Part shown: piece by piece, positions 43,219 to 51,767 of the stretch | How positions within the stretch are numbered: the first letter of the stretch is position 1 | Layout: every line of letters begins with the position of its first letter | Origin: Mesoflavibacter zeaxanthinifaciens DSM 18436 | GTDB taxonomy: Bacteria; Bacteroidota; Bacteroidia; Flavobacteriales; Flavobacteriaceae | Direction: 5' to 3' | Length of the DNA stretch: 64,000 nucleotides | Assembly (NCBI RefSeq): GCF_000422365.1 | Contig: NZ_KE383820.1 | Span: forward strand, 312,412 to 376,411 | Program-made: the position numbers and the translations under genes | The notes under the pieces: generated by a model | Told to the model about the DNA's origin: nothing | Seen by the model: only the letters and a program-made list of their open reading frames with translations | The model's database searches: none

Positions 43219-45228
43219 TTAAATTGAATTCAATAAATCATCATCCACAATATTTGGTAATGTTACTTTTAAGTTAGGCTCGGTTTGCATGGCGCGTTTA
43301 ATGGCAAAAATAGCCTCGTCATTTCTTGCCCAACTACGTCTTGCAATTCCGTTATTAACATCCCAAAATAACATTTGTTTTAATCGGGTTGATGCTTCTT
43401 TAGTACCATCAAGAACCATACCAAATCCACCGTTTATAACTTCGCCCCAACCAACGCCGCCACCGTTGTGTATGCTAACCCAAGTAGCGCCTCTAAAGCT
43501 ATCGCCAATTACATTATGTATTGCCATATCTGCTGTAAAACGAGAACCATCATAAATATTTGAAGTTTCTCTATAAGGACTATCTGTACCTGATACATCA
43601 TGATGATCTCTACCTAAAATAACTGGACCAATTTCATTGTTTTTTATAGCTTGATTAAAGGCTTCGGCTATTTTCATGCGTCCTTCGGCATCTGCATATA
43701 AGATTCGAGCTTGAGAACCAACGACTAATTTGTTTTCTTGAGCACCTTTTATCCATTGAATATTATCAGCCATTTGTTGCTGGATTTCTTCAGGAGAATG
43801 CTGCATAATTTCTTCTAAAACTTGACAAGCAATTTCATCTGTTTTAGCTAAATCTTCTTGTTTTCCTGATGCGCAAACCCATCTAAATGGACCAAAACCA
43901 TAATCAAAACACATTGGTCCCATAATATCTTGTACATAACTTGGGTATTTAAATTCTCGACCTAAAGTAGCGTTTGTAGCCATTACATCTGCGCCAGCAC
44001 GAGACGCTTCAAGTAAAAATGCATTACCATAATCAAAAAAGTAAGTGCCTTTTGCTGTATGTTTATTTATAGCTTTAGCTTGTCTACGTAAAGATTCTTG
44101 TACTTTTTCTTTAAATAAATCTGGTTGATTAGCCATCATTGTATTGGCATCTTCAAAAGATAGTCCAGCAGGATAATAACCGCCAGCCCAAGGATTATGT
44201 AATGAGGTTTGATCACTACCTAAATCAATATGTATGTTTTCTTTATCAAAAGTTTCCCAAACGTCAACTACATTACCTAAATAGGCTATAGAAATGGTTT
44301 CTTTTTCTGCTTTAGCTTTTTTAACACGGGTAACTAATGTATTTACATCTGTAATTTTCTCGTCAATCCAACCTTGGTCTAATCGTACTTGTGTGATTTT
44401 TGGGTTGACTTCTGCGCAAACCGTAATACAACCAGCAATATTACCTGCTTTTGGTTGTGCGCCAGACATACCACCTAAACCAGAAGTTACAAATAGATTT
44501 CCTTTAGGTTGTTTTTTTATTTTTCTAAATCCGTTAAGTACTGTAATTGTTGTGCCGTGAACAATACCTTGCGGACCAATGTACATGTAACTACCAGCAG
44601 TCATTTGACCATATTGCGTGACACCAAGTGCATTAAATTTTTCCCAATCATCAGGTTTGGAGTAATTAGGAATCATCATTCCGTTGGTGACTACAACTCT
44701 TGGAGCTTCTTTGTGACTAGGGAATAAGCCCATTGGATGACCAGAGTACATAACCAAAGTTTGCTCGTCGGTCATTTCGGCTAAATATTTCATGGTTAAT
44801 CTATACTGTGCCCAATTAGAAAAAACTGCACCGTTACCGCCATAAGTTATTAGCTCGTGCGGATGTTGCGCTACTGCATAATCTAAATTGTTTTGAATCA
44901 TTAACATGATTGCAGCTGCTTGTCTAGATTTTGCAGGGTATTCTTCTATTGGTCTTGCGTACATTTTGTAATCAGGACGTAAGCGATACATATAGATTCT
45001 TCCGTAGGTGTCTAATTCGTTTTTAAACTCTGGAAGTAACGTTGCATGATGTTTTTTATCAAAATAACGAAGTGCATTTTTTAGTGCTAATTTTTTTTCT
45101 TCATCATTTAAAATAGCTTTTCTTTTTGGTGCATGATTTAAAGAATGATCAAATGGTTTAGGTTGAGGTAATTCATTTGGAATTCCTTCTAAAATTTGTT
45201 CTTTAAATGATATACTTGTTGCTTGCAT
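43219..45228 (-). CDS. hutU: Urocanate hydratase
   Basis: HutU hydrates urocanate to imidazolonepropionate in histidine catabolism, using tightly bound NAD+. The 669-residue length is the long form seen in Bacteroidota. The NAD motif TSGLGGMSGAQPKAG lies near residue 240 and the FDYGFGPFRWVCASG segment near 435, with the conserved catalytic-region Cys. The ATG at 45228 overlaps the TAA of the upstream small gene by one base. No other hut genes are present in the window. Confidence 0.95.
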   Translation of the reverse strand: MQATSISFKEQILEGIPNELPQPKPFDHSLNHAPKRKAILNDEEKKLALKNALRYFDKKHHATLLPEFKNELDTYGRIYMYRLRPDYKMYARPIEEYPAKSRQAAAIMLMIQNNLDYAVAQHPHELITYGGNGAVFSNWAQYRLTMKYLAEMTDEQTLVMYSGHPMGLFPSHKEAPRVVVTNGMMIPNYSKPDDWEKFNALGVTQYGQMTAGSYMYIGPQGIVHGTTITVLNGFRKIKKQPKGNLFVTSGLGGMSGAQPKAGNIAGCITVCAEVNPKITQVRLDQGWIDEKITDVNTLVTRVKKAKAEKETISIAYLGNVVDVWETFDKENIHIDLGSDQTSLHNPWAGGYYPAGLSFEDANTMMANQPDLFKEKVQESLRRQAKAINKHTAKGTYFFDYGNAFLLEASRAGADVMATNATLGREFKYPSYVQDIMGPMCFDYGFGPFRWVCASGKQEDLAKTDEIACQVLEEIMQHSPEEIQQQMADNIQWIKGAQENKLVVGSQARILYADAEGRMKIAEAFNQAIKNNEIGPVILGRDHHDVSGTDSPYRETSNIYDGSRFTADMAIHNVIGDSFRGATWVSIHNGGGVGWGEVINGGFGMVLDGTKEASTRLKQMLFWDVNNGIARRSWARNDEAIFAIKRAMQTEPNLKVTLPNIVDDDLLNSI

Positions 45229-45395
45229 TACTTTTTTTTTAATGTATTGGTTGATTTATCATACCCATAAGGACAATGTCTGCAACCGCTTTGGCAGCAA
45301 TAACCACGTTTAAGGTGATATTGCGCTGTAAAACAACGGTAACCTTCTGGTGTTAGATAATAATCACCTTCTTCTACAGGAATGATTTTCTTCAT
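45228..45395 (-). CDS. DUF5522-like small Cys-rich protein
   Basis: A 55-codon gene too short for most ORF callers: it starts at the ATG at 45395 (KKIIPVEEGDYYLTPEGYRC) and ends at a TAA whose last base is the first base of the hutU ATG. Five cysteines occur: Cys21, Cys33, Cys34, Cys38 and Cys41, the last four in YCCQSGCRHCPYG. The pattern matches the DUF5522 family of Bacteroidota, of unknown function; the cysteines probably bind zinc or an iron-sulfur cluster. The stop-start overlap indicates coupled translation with hutU. Confidence 0.8.
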   Translation of the reverse strand: MKKIIPVEEGDYYLTPEGYRCFTAQYHLKRGYCCQSGCRHCPYGYDKSTNTLKKK

Positions 45396-45400
45396 ATTTA

Positions 45401-45408
45401 CAAAGATA
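45401..45408 (-). promoter_or_regulatory. -7 box for the small gene and hutU, likely leaderless
   Basis: TATCTTTG on the minus strand matches TAnnTTTG and ends five bases before the ATG at 45395. Confidence 0.5.
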
Positions 45409-45444
45409 ATGTAATTTTACTACTACTTTTATATCAAAAACCTT

Positions 45445-45768
45445 ATGCTTTTAGTTTTTAAATATTTGGTGCCAAAAGGTTATACGGCTATAACTATTTA
45501 TCCATTTATAGTGTTAAAGCATAAAAGACAAAAAGATGACATGATTTTAATTAATCATGAAAAAATACATTTAAGACAGCAATTAGAATTGTTAGTGATT
45601 GGTTTTTATTTGTGGTATTTTGTTGAATTTTTATTACGGTTAATAAAATTTAAGAATTGGTATAGAGCTTATTTAAATATCTCTTTTGAAAGAGAAGCTT
45701 ATAAAAATGAAAACGACCTAAATTATTTAAAATCTAGGTCGTTATGGAGTTTTTTTAAGGAGATTTAA
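45445..45768 (+). CDS. Small membrane protein with HExxH motif
   Basis: The 107-residue protein contains ILINHEKIHLRQQLELLV, an HExxH zinc-type motif near residue 38, next to a hydrophobic segment (LVIGFYLWYFVEFLLRLI, residues 50-68). The rest is basic and aromatic, ending FEREAYKNEND. The layout recalls short M56-like or membrane metalloprotease cores, but no third ligand is obvious apart from the later Glu in FEREAY. It may be an enzyme or an inactive relative. It starts 49 bases from the divergent small Cys-rich gene. Confidence 0.65.
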   Translation: MLLVFKYLVPKGYTAITIYPFIVLKHKRQKDDMILINHEKIHLRQQLELLVIGFYLWYFVEFLLRLIKFKNWYRAYLNISFEREAYKNENDLNYLKSRSLWSFFKEI

Positions 45769-45771
45769 ATT

Positions 45772-47196
45772 CTATCTTCTTTTTGTTTCTTTAGAGCTTT
45801 CAGGAGTTCTTTTTAGTGGTTTTGGTCCATAAGGAAATCTTAATCCAATGTGTTGAGATGTAATGTTTCCATTTTCGTCTGTAGAATTAGCTCTGCTAGC
45901 TACTATTTGCCATGAAAAAGAGACATTACTATTACCGTTTGATAGTTCTTTTACAGTAAAACCTTCAGCTGATTTATTTGTGACAAAAACTCCATTACAA
46001 TCACCCTCAAGTTGAATGAAAACTTTTAATGGGTGTTCTTCATCAACGTAAATATTATCTGTTAGTAATTTTTCTAGCTTAATGACTGCTTCACCATTAT
46101 TCAGTTTTCCTGTTCCAAAATCTTGAAATAAAATTTCCGGAGCTTCAGGAGAAAACATAACTCTAGGTTCTCTGTTTTTGTCTAATACTAGAGTAGAGTT
46201 AGAACCGTTACCTACTACTTTGTAGTTTGTGCCTCCAGTTGCATTAGCATCATTATTGTGATTATATTTAAGTCCAACATAGCTATAAGATTGACCGCCG
46301 CTTGATGTACCTCCAATAAAATAGCCACCGTATAAAATTCTTCTAGAAGTACCTCCTAAAACAGGTATTAATTGTTCATCTTTTCCAGCTATTTTTGCAA
46401 AAGCACTTGTGTTATTAGTACTTGGGTTGTTGTCACTATCTAAGGAAAAATAACCAGCTGCATGACCATTATGTGCAGAGTTATTTGGTGATCCATTTCC
46501 TACCATACCGCTAATGCCGAATCCATCTACAGCAGATCCAGCAACTCCAGCTCCAGTAGTAGGATAGTAACCACCAATACCATTTGCAGCGCCAATAATA
46601 GCAGTTCCGCCAGTATTTAAGTTTAGTCCCCAAAACGCATTAGCAAGAGTATCATCATTTCTTCCAGCTACAGCATCATTTGTACCTGCTGCTTGAACAT
46701 AAACTTGACTAACGGCAGAACCTGCAGAATTTACTCCAATTGTACCAGTACTCAATATTCTAGCTCGTTCACTATTATTAGTAAAAAACCTTAAATCTTG
46801 CGCATCTGTTGTTCCTAAAAAATTTGTACCAGCAGTTGTACCGCTGTTACCAGTTAAAGACCAATCTAATCCACCAGGTGAGCCTGCAAAAGCAATCCAT
46901 CTAGATCCATTCCAGTAGTATAAACCAGGAGCTACATTGTTTGGAGATGTACCAGATGTTGCAGTGTTATAAACTACAGTACCTGTAGGTATAGATCCTC
47001 CTTGAGGATTAACTGCGGTTTCTGTAATGGTATTTACAAGAGCTACATTAGGGAAAACTAAACCTTGTGTGGTAGAAGCTATATCTACTGCGCCTCTTGG
47101 TGCAGTAGTCCCAATCCCAACTTGTGAATAGCTATAATAAAAGCTTAAAAAGGCAAATAAAACAAGTGTGTTTTTTTTTGTGGAAATTCTCTTCAT
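45772..47196 (-). CDS. Exported beta-rich surface-type protein without sorting tail
   Basis: The 474-residue protein has a signal peptide (TLVLFAFLSFYYSYSQ) followed by VGIGTTAPRGAVDIASTTQGLVFPNVAL, a start common to Bacteroidota proteins resembling tail-fibre shafts. The middle is Gly/Asn/Thr-rich (TLANAFWGLNLNTGG, GIGGYYPTTGAGVAGSAVDG). The C-terminus is not a T9SS tail: it ends in a basic LKRTPESSKETKRR. It may be a cell-surface or envelope fibre. No enzymatic motif is seen. It has a -7 box upstream at 47228-47235. Confidence 0.7.
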   Translation of the reverse strand: MKRISTKKNTLVLFAFLSFYYSYSQVGIGTTAPRGAVDIASTTQGLVFPNVALVNTITETAVNPQGGSIPTGTVVYNTATSGTSPNNVAPGLYYWNGSRWIAFAGSPGGLDWSLTGNSGTTAGTNFLGTTDAQDLRFFTNNSERARILSTGTIGVNSAGSAVSQVYVQAAGTNDAVAGRNDDTLANAFWGLNLNTGGTAIIGAANGIGGYYPTTGAGVAGSAVDGFGISGMVGNGSPNNSAHNGHAAGYFSLDSDNNPSTNNTSAFAKIAGKDEQLIPVLGGTSRRILYGGYFIGGTSSGGQSYSYVGLKYNHNNDANATGGTNYKVVGNGSNSTLVLDKNREPRVMFSPEAPEILFQDFGTGKLNNGEAVIKLEKLLTDNIYVDEEHPLKVFIQLEGDCNGVFVTNKSAEGFTVKELSNGNSNVSFSWQIVASRANSTDENGNITSQHIGLRFPYGPKPLKRTPESSKETKRR

Positions 47197-47227
47197 TGCT
47201 TTAAGTTTTTTTTAACATTTTAAATAA

Positions 47228-47235
47228 CAAAATTA
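47228..47235 (-). promoter_or_regulatory. -7 box of the beta-rich protein gene
   Basis: TAATTTTG on the minus strand matches TAnnTTTG, 31 bases before the start. The rest of the 282-base gap up to 47478 is AT-rich with no other feature that I recognise. Confidence 0.45.
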
Positions 47236-47478
47236 ATCAGTTCTTTACTTTTTAATATTTAAATGCTTTTTTTATCGATAAAAAACATGATATTTAAAAT
47301 TGTTCATATACCGATTTTACTGATTTTGCTGGTTTTTAGGAGTTTTTTTGCCTTGTAAGAAAACACTTAATTGCTTAAAAATGAATTTTTGGTCAATTTT
47401 GTATTTAAATTTATTTATATAGTTTTCTTTTTATTTTAAATCAGTTTTTTTGAAGTTTGGTACTTAATAAAATAAGTA

Positions 47479-48402
47479 ATGAGTTTAAATTTGTTTTCTT
47501 CTAATTTTTTATCAGATAATCAGAATGTTTGGTTAGATGATAAAAAAAATATTGAGCTTTCAATAAAGAGAGAAGATTTAATACATCCTTTTGTATCTGG
47601 TAATAAGTATAGAAAACTTAAATACAACGTTTTACAAGCTAGAGAAGAAAATAAAACAACCTTGCTAACTTTTGGAGGTGCATTTTCTAACCATATTGCA
47701 GCAGTTGCATCTGCAGGTAAAGCTGAAGACTTTAACACTATAGGAATTATTAGAGGAGAGGAATTGAAAGACAAAGTTGTCACTAATCCTACACTAAGTT
47801 TTGCTAAATCTTGTGGAATGACTTTTATTTTTATAAGTCGTAAAGACTATAGAGATAAGTCTAATCCAAAATTTATAGCAAAACTGAAAGAACAGTTTGG
47901 TGATTTTTATTTAATACCAGAAGGAGGAACAAATAATTTAGCCATAAAAGGATGTCAAGAAATTTTAAATGAGAAGGATAGTAAGTTTGATTATTTGTGT
48001 TGTGCTGTTGGAACAGGTGGTACAGTTTCAGGGATGATTAATGCGTCAAAATCTAATCAAAAAGTTTTAGGGTTTTCGTCATTAAAAGGTGACTTTTTAA
48101 ATAAAGATATTAGTAAATTTGCCACAAGTACAAATTGGGAATTAATTACAGATTATCATTTTGGAGGCTACGGAAAAATAAATGACAGTTTAATTACGTT
48201 TATCAATAAATTTAAATCAGAAAATAAAATTCCGTTAGACCCAATTTATACAGGAAAAATGATGTTTGGTATTTTTGATTTAATTAAAAAGGGATATTTT
48301 AAACCAAATTCAAAGATTTTAGCCATTCATACAGGAGGATTACAAGGAATAGAAGGAATGAATGCGAAACTTAAAAAACAAAACAAACCGTTAATTCTAT
48401 AA
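47479..48402 (+). CDS. PLP-dependent ACC deaminase / D-cysteine desulfhydrase family protein
   Basis: The 307-residue protein has the fold-type II pyridoxal phosphate pattern: HPFVSGNKYRKLKY with PLP Lys43, FGGAFSNHIAAVASAG near residue 65 and CAVGTGGTVSGMI near 175 (phosphate loop). The C-terminal LAIHTGGLQGIEGM is typical. It may release ammonia and sulfide from D-cysteine or deaminate ACC; the sequence does not decide. It is followed within four bases by the glucosaminidase gene, so a three-gene operon with hemL is likely. Confidence 0.88.
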   Translation: MSLNLFSSNFLSDNQNVWLDDKKNIELSIKREDLIHPFVSGNKYRKLKYNVLQAREENKTTLLTFGGAFSNHIAAVASAGKAEDFNTIGIIRGEELKDKVVTNPTLSFAKSCGMTFIFISRKDYRDKSNPKFIAKLKEQFGDFYLIPEGGTNNLAIKGCQEILNEKDSKFDYLCCAVGTGGTVSGMINASKSNQKVLGFSSLKGDFLNKDISKFATSTNWELITDYHFGGYGKINDSLITFINKFKSENKIPLDPIYTGKMMFGIFDLIKKGYFKPNSKILAIHTGGLQGIEGMNAKLKKQNKPLIL

Positions 48403-48406
48403 ATTA

Positions 48407-49219
48407 ATGAAGAAAATTTTTACGCTTTTACTACTTTCAATATTAATAGTAAGTTGTGGTAGTTCTAGAAAAGTTACAACTAGAAAAACTAAAACAAAAC
48501 CAAAAGTTGTTGTAAAAAAAACACCAAAAGTAACTGATAAAGAAGAGACAAAAGATGTCGTTGTAGAAGTAACACCAAAAAGTACACCTGAAGTTTATGC
48601 AAATAAAACTGAAGAATACATTGCAATATACAGTGATATAGCTCAAGAAGAAATGCGTAATTATGGTATACCAGCTAGTATTACATTAGCGCAAGGAATT
48701 TTAGAGTCTGCTTCTGGTAAAGGAAGACTATCTGTAGAGGCAAATAATCATTTTGGTATCAAATGTCATGGTTGGACAGGAGCAAAAATATATCATGATG
48801 ACGATGCATCTCAAGAGTGTTTCAGAAAATATAAAAACTCAAAATACTCTTTCAGAGATCATTCTTTATTCTTAAAAGAAAGAAAACGTTATTCAAAACT
48901 TTTTACACTAGAAAAAGACGATTATAAAAATTGGGCAATAGAGCTTAGAAAAGCCGGTTATGCTACAGATAGAAAGTATCCAGATAAGTTAATAAGCTTG
49001 ATAGAACGTTATCAATTACATAGATTTGATGCTGAAGTTTTAGGAAAGCAAACCGTTAACAATGATAAACATGTTGTCGTAAAAGGCGATACACTTTATG
49101 CCATTTCAAAAAAATATAATATAACAGTAGACCAGTTAAAATCGTTAAACGGTTTACAAAGTAACGATTTACACGTAGGTCAAGTTTTATTTGTAAAACC
49201 AATTCCAAAAGATTTTTAA
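48407..49219 (+). CDS. Glucosaminidase (GH73) lipoprotein with LysM domain
   Basis: The 270-residue protein has a lipoprotein signal (LLLLSILIVSC, Cys17) and a Lys/Thr-rich linker. The GH73 domain (residues 65-205) carries ITLAQGILESASGKGRLSVEANNHFGIKC-type motifs, with Glu100 as the probable catalytic acid. A C-terminal LysM module (VVKGDTLYAISKKYNITVDQLKSLNG) binds peptidoglycan. It probably cleaves N-acetylglucosaminyl bonds in the wall during growth. It is three bases from hemL. Confidence 0.92.
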   Translation: MKKIFTLLLLSILIVSCGSSRKVTTRKTKTKPKVVVKKTPKVTDKEETKDVVVEVTPKSTPEVYANKTEEYIAIYSDIAQEEMRNYGIPASITLAQGILESASGKGRLSVEANNHFGIKCHGWTGAKIYHDDDASQECFRKYKNSKYSFRDHSLFLKERKRYSKLFTLEKDDYKNWAIELRKAGYATDRKYPDKLISLIERYQLHRFDAEVLGKQTVNNDKHVVVKGDTLYAISKKYNITVDQLKSLNGLQSNDLHVGQVLFVKPIPKDF

Positions 49220-49222
49220 TAC

Positions 49223-50500
49223 ATGATTTATAAAAGAAGTAGTGCCTTATTTGCTGAAGCAGAAAAAGTAATTCCTGGAGGCGTTAATAGTCCTGTTAGA
49301 GCATTTAAAGCTGTTGGCGGAACACCAATTTTTGTTAAAGAAGCTAAAGGAGCATATTTATATGACGAAGATGGAAACCAATTAATAGATTACATAGCAT
49401 CTTGGGGACCAATGATTTTAGGTCACGCACATGAGCCTGTAGTTAATGCAGTAATAGATAAAGCTAAAAAAGGAACCTCTTTTGGAACACCTACAGAAAT
49501 TGAAACTAAAATAGCAGAATTAGCTGTGTCAATGGTACCTAATATTGATAAAATTAGATTTGTAAACTCAGGTACAGAAGCATGTATGAGTGCTGTTAGG
49601 CTAGCTAGAGGTTATACTAAAAGAGAAAAAATAATCAAATTTGCTGGTTGTTACCATGGACATTCAGATTCGTTTTTAATACAAGCAGGAAGTGGCGCAG
49701 TTACTTTTGGTACACCAAATAGTCCAGGAGTTACTCAAGGAACAGCAAAAGATACTTTGTTAGCAAAATATAACGATCTAGATAATGTAAAATCTTTAAT
49801 AGAGGCTAATAAAGATGAAATAGCTTGTATAATTCTAGAACCAGTTGCAGGAAATATGGGGTGTATACCTCCAAAACCGGGTTTTTTAGAAGGACTTAGA
49901 GCTTTATGTGACGAAAATAATATTTTGTTAGTATTTGATGAAGTTATGACAGGCTTTAGATTAGCAAAAGGTGGAGCTCAAGAATTACTTGGTATTAAGG
50001 CAGATATTGTTTGCTTCGGAAAAGTAATTGGTGGTGGATTGCCAGTTGGTGCATTTGCAGCAAGAAACGAAATAATGAATCATCTTGCGCCTTTAGGACC
50101 AGTGTATCAAGCAGGAACTTTAAGCGGGAATCCTTTAGCTATGGCTGCAGGTTTAGCCATGCTTACAGAATTAAATAGCGGGAATGTTTTTGAGAGTTTA
50201 GCTAAAAAAACTGAATACTTACATAAAGGTTTAGTAAAAGTTTTAGACAAAAACAATGTGACTTATACCATAAATAGAGTAGGTTCTATGATTTCGGTAC
50301 ATTTTTGTGAAGATGAAGTTTTAGATTTTGAAACATCTGCAAAAGGGAATAATGAAACATTTAAAACGTTTTTTCACGGTATGTTAAACCAGGGTATTTA
50401 TATAGCGCCAAGCGCATTTGAAAGTTGGTTTTTAAATGATGCTTTAACTTACGAAGATTTAGATAAAACTATAGCTGCTTGTGATGCTGTATTTAGTTAG
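49223..50500 (+). CDS. hemL: Glutamate-1-semialdehyde 2,1-aminomutase
   Basis: HemL converts glutamate-1-semialdehyde to 5-aminolevulinate, the C5 route of haem synthesis. The 425-residue class III aminotransferase contains [27 protein letters not shown] and the PLP Lys267 in [15 protein letters not shown]. The length and motifs are standard. It is the last gene of the desulfhydrase / glucosaminidase / hemL cluster and ends at a bidirectional terminator. Confidence 0.96.
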   Translation: MIYKRSSALFAEAEKVIPGGVNSPVRAFKAVGGTPIFVKEAKGAYLYDEDGNQLIDYIASWGPMILGHAHEPVVNAVIDKAKKGTSFGTPTEIETKIAELAVSMVPNIDKIRFVNSGTEACMSAVRLARGYTKREKIIKFAGCYHGHSDSFLIQAGSGAVTFGTPNSPGVTQGTAKDTLLAKYNDLDNVKSLIEANKDEIACIILEPVAGNMGCIPPKPGFLEGLRALCDENNILLVFDEVMTGFRLAKGGAQELLGIKADIVCFGKVIGGGLPVGAFAARNEIMNHLAPLGPVYQAGTLSGNPLAMAAGLAMLTELNSGNVFESLAKKTEYLHKGLVKVLDKNNVTYTINRVGSMISVHFCEDEVLDFETSAKGNNETFKTFFHGMLNQGIYIAPSAFESWFLNDALTYEDLDKTIAACDAVFS

Positions 50501-50522
50501 TTAAACATGTATGTTTTGAAAT

Positions 50523-50560
50523 AAAAAAATCCGATTGAAATTTTCAATCGGATTTTTTTA
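50523..50560. terminator. Bidirectional terminator after hemL
   Basis: AATCCGATTGAAA pairs perfectly with TTTCAATCGGATT, with an A run before and seven T residues after, between convergent genes. Confidence 0.9.
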
Positions 50561-50578
50561 TAATAAATATGATAATTA

Positions 50579-50935
50579 TTACTCGTCTTTGATTTGGTCT
50601 GTTAACTCTAAATATTTTCCAAATTGTTCTTCATTTAAAACACTCTCTAAAGATGTAAGTAAACGTTTGTTGATTTTTGTTTCTAAATCAGTATATCCGC
50701 TAGAACCAATTTTTTGAGTTTTGTTTAATGTATTTGTTTTGTCATAATATTCTTGAAAAGCAGTGTACATAGCTTCTTGTGTTTCTTGGTCTGCTTTTAA
50801 GTGTCTACCATATTCTACAGCTTTTTGATAAGCTTTTTGGTTAACTTCTGTGCTAAACTTTTGTTGTGCATTAACTGATTGCGTAGTTAATAAAAGTCCA
50901 AAAACAAATAAACAAAGAGTAAATAATTTTTTCAT
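50579..50935 (-). CDS. Small exported helical protein, LTxxQ-like
   Basis: The 118-residue protein has a signal peptide (LFTLCLFVFGLLLTTQSVNAQ, cleavage near residue 24). The mature part is helical: FSTEVNQKAYQKAVEYGRHL, then SVLNEEQFGKYLELTDQIKDE. The LNEEQ-F-x-K pattern recurs in the next gene (LNEEQYKKW), suggesting paralogues related to Spy/CpxP-like periplasmic proteins. Sequence does not prove a chaperone role. It has its own terminator-sharing arrangement with hemL and is probably monocistronic. Confidence 0.65.
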   Translation of the reverse strand: MKKLFTLCLFVFGLLLTTQSVNAQQKFSTEVNQKAYQKAVEYGRHLKADQETQEAMYTAFQEYYDKTNTLNKTQKIGSSGYTDLETKINKRLLTSLESVLNEEQFGKYLELTDQIKDE

Positions 50936-50995
50936 TGTAGTAATAGTTAATTAATTGTATCTCAAAGTAACGCTTTTTGATTAATAATTACAAAT

Positions 50996-51029
50996 AAAAA
51001 AGCATTGATTAGACAAATCAATGCTTTTT
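50996..51029 (-). terminator. Terminator of the LTxxQ-like gene
   Basis: AAAAAGCATTGATT pairs with AATCAATGCTTTTT around an AGACA loop; the T run on the minus strand follows the gene ending at 51071. Confidence 0.85.
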
Positions 51030-51070
51030 ATCTTTTAAAGTGATTAAAATACCAAGTAATTAAGATTGTG

Positions 51071-51544
51071 TTAATCTTTTGATAGCTCTTTATGCATTTT
51101 TTTCTCTTCCATACGTTTTCCTCTTTTCATTCTGCTTTTCATTCTAGCTCTTTTCTCTAACATGGTTTCCCATTTTTTGTATTGTTCTTCATTTAAGATG
51201 CTTTTCATTTGTTTTTTATTTTCAATTTGAGCATCTAATTTTTTGTTCTCAAAAGCTAGGCGTTCTTCTTTTGTTGGTTTTTTACCTTTTTCTTTAGCTT
51301 CTTTACGTTTTTCCATTGCGGCTTTACGTTGTTTAGCTTGCTCTAAATTAAGCGCCATTACTTTTTTTTGTTGTGCTTCGGTAAGATCTAAATGTAAAGT
51401 CATTTTTTTAGTTTGAAGCTCAGCCATTTCTTGAGGCTCTAACTGCATCATTTTTTCTTTACGTTCTTTTTTTACTTCTTTTTTGTCTTGTGCATTAGCT
51501 TGAAAAGTGATCAATGCTAAAGCTAGTATTGCTAATTTTTTCAT
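51071..51544 (-). CDS. Exported LTxxQ-motif protein, Spy/CpxP-like
   Basis: The 157-residue protein has a signal peptide (KLAILALALITFQANAQ) and an extremely charged, Lys/Glu-rich helical body. LDLTEAQQKKVMALN near residue 55 is an LTxxQ motif as in Spy and CpxP periplasmic proteins; MKSILNEEQYKKWETML near 115 matches the neighbouring protein. The end is rich in Arg, Lys and Met (MKSRMKRGKRMEEKKMHKE), which might bind metals or nucleic acid by charge. It lies between the small exported paralogue and a sensor kinase on the same strand. Function inferred only. Confidence 0.75.
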   Translation of the reverse strand: MKKLAILALALITFQANAQDKKEVKKERKEKMMQLEPQEMAELQTKKMTLHLDLTEAQQKKVMALNLEQAKQRKAAMEKRKEAKEKGKKPTKEERLAFENKKLDAQIENKKQMKSILNEEQYKKWETMLEKRARMKSRMKRGKRMEEKKMHKELSKD

Positions 51545-51767
51545 CTGTTTTGTTTTTTAAGTTATTTACTACTTTGACTTTTAAAAACTTAAATGGTTTA
51601 ATAGTGTTTTATTTTTGTGAATTAATTAACAATCTGATTTTTTATTAATAGTTGATAATACTTTGTAAACGAAGGATAGTTGTTGATTTTGATAAAAAGT
51701 AATTTATCTAGTTTTAAAATAAGTGATAGAAACTTGACCTGAGTTAGAAAAATAAAGTTGGTGCTAG

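Noticed and set aside
47237..47478. AT-rich gap upstream of the desulfhydrase-like gene as a possible RNA gene or promoter
   Set aside because: No stable structure, conserved motif or exact TAnnTTTG box on the plus strand was found.
51545..51767. Gap before the LTxxQ-like gene as a regulatory RNA
   Set aside because: Sequence is AT-rich and shows no convincing hairpin or promoter.
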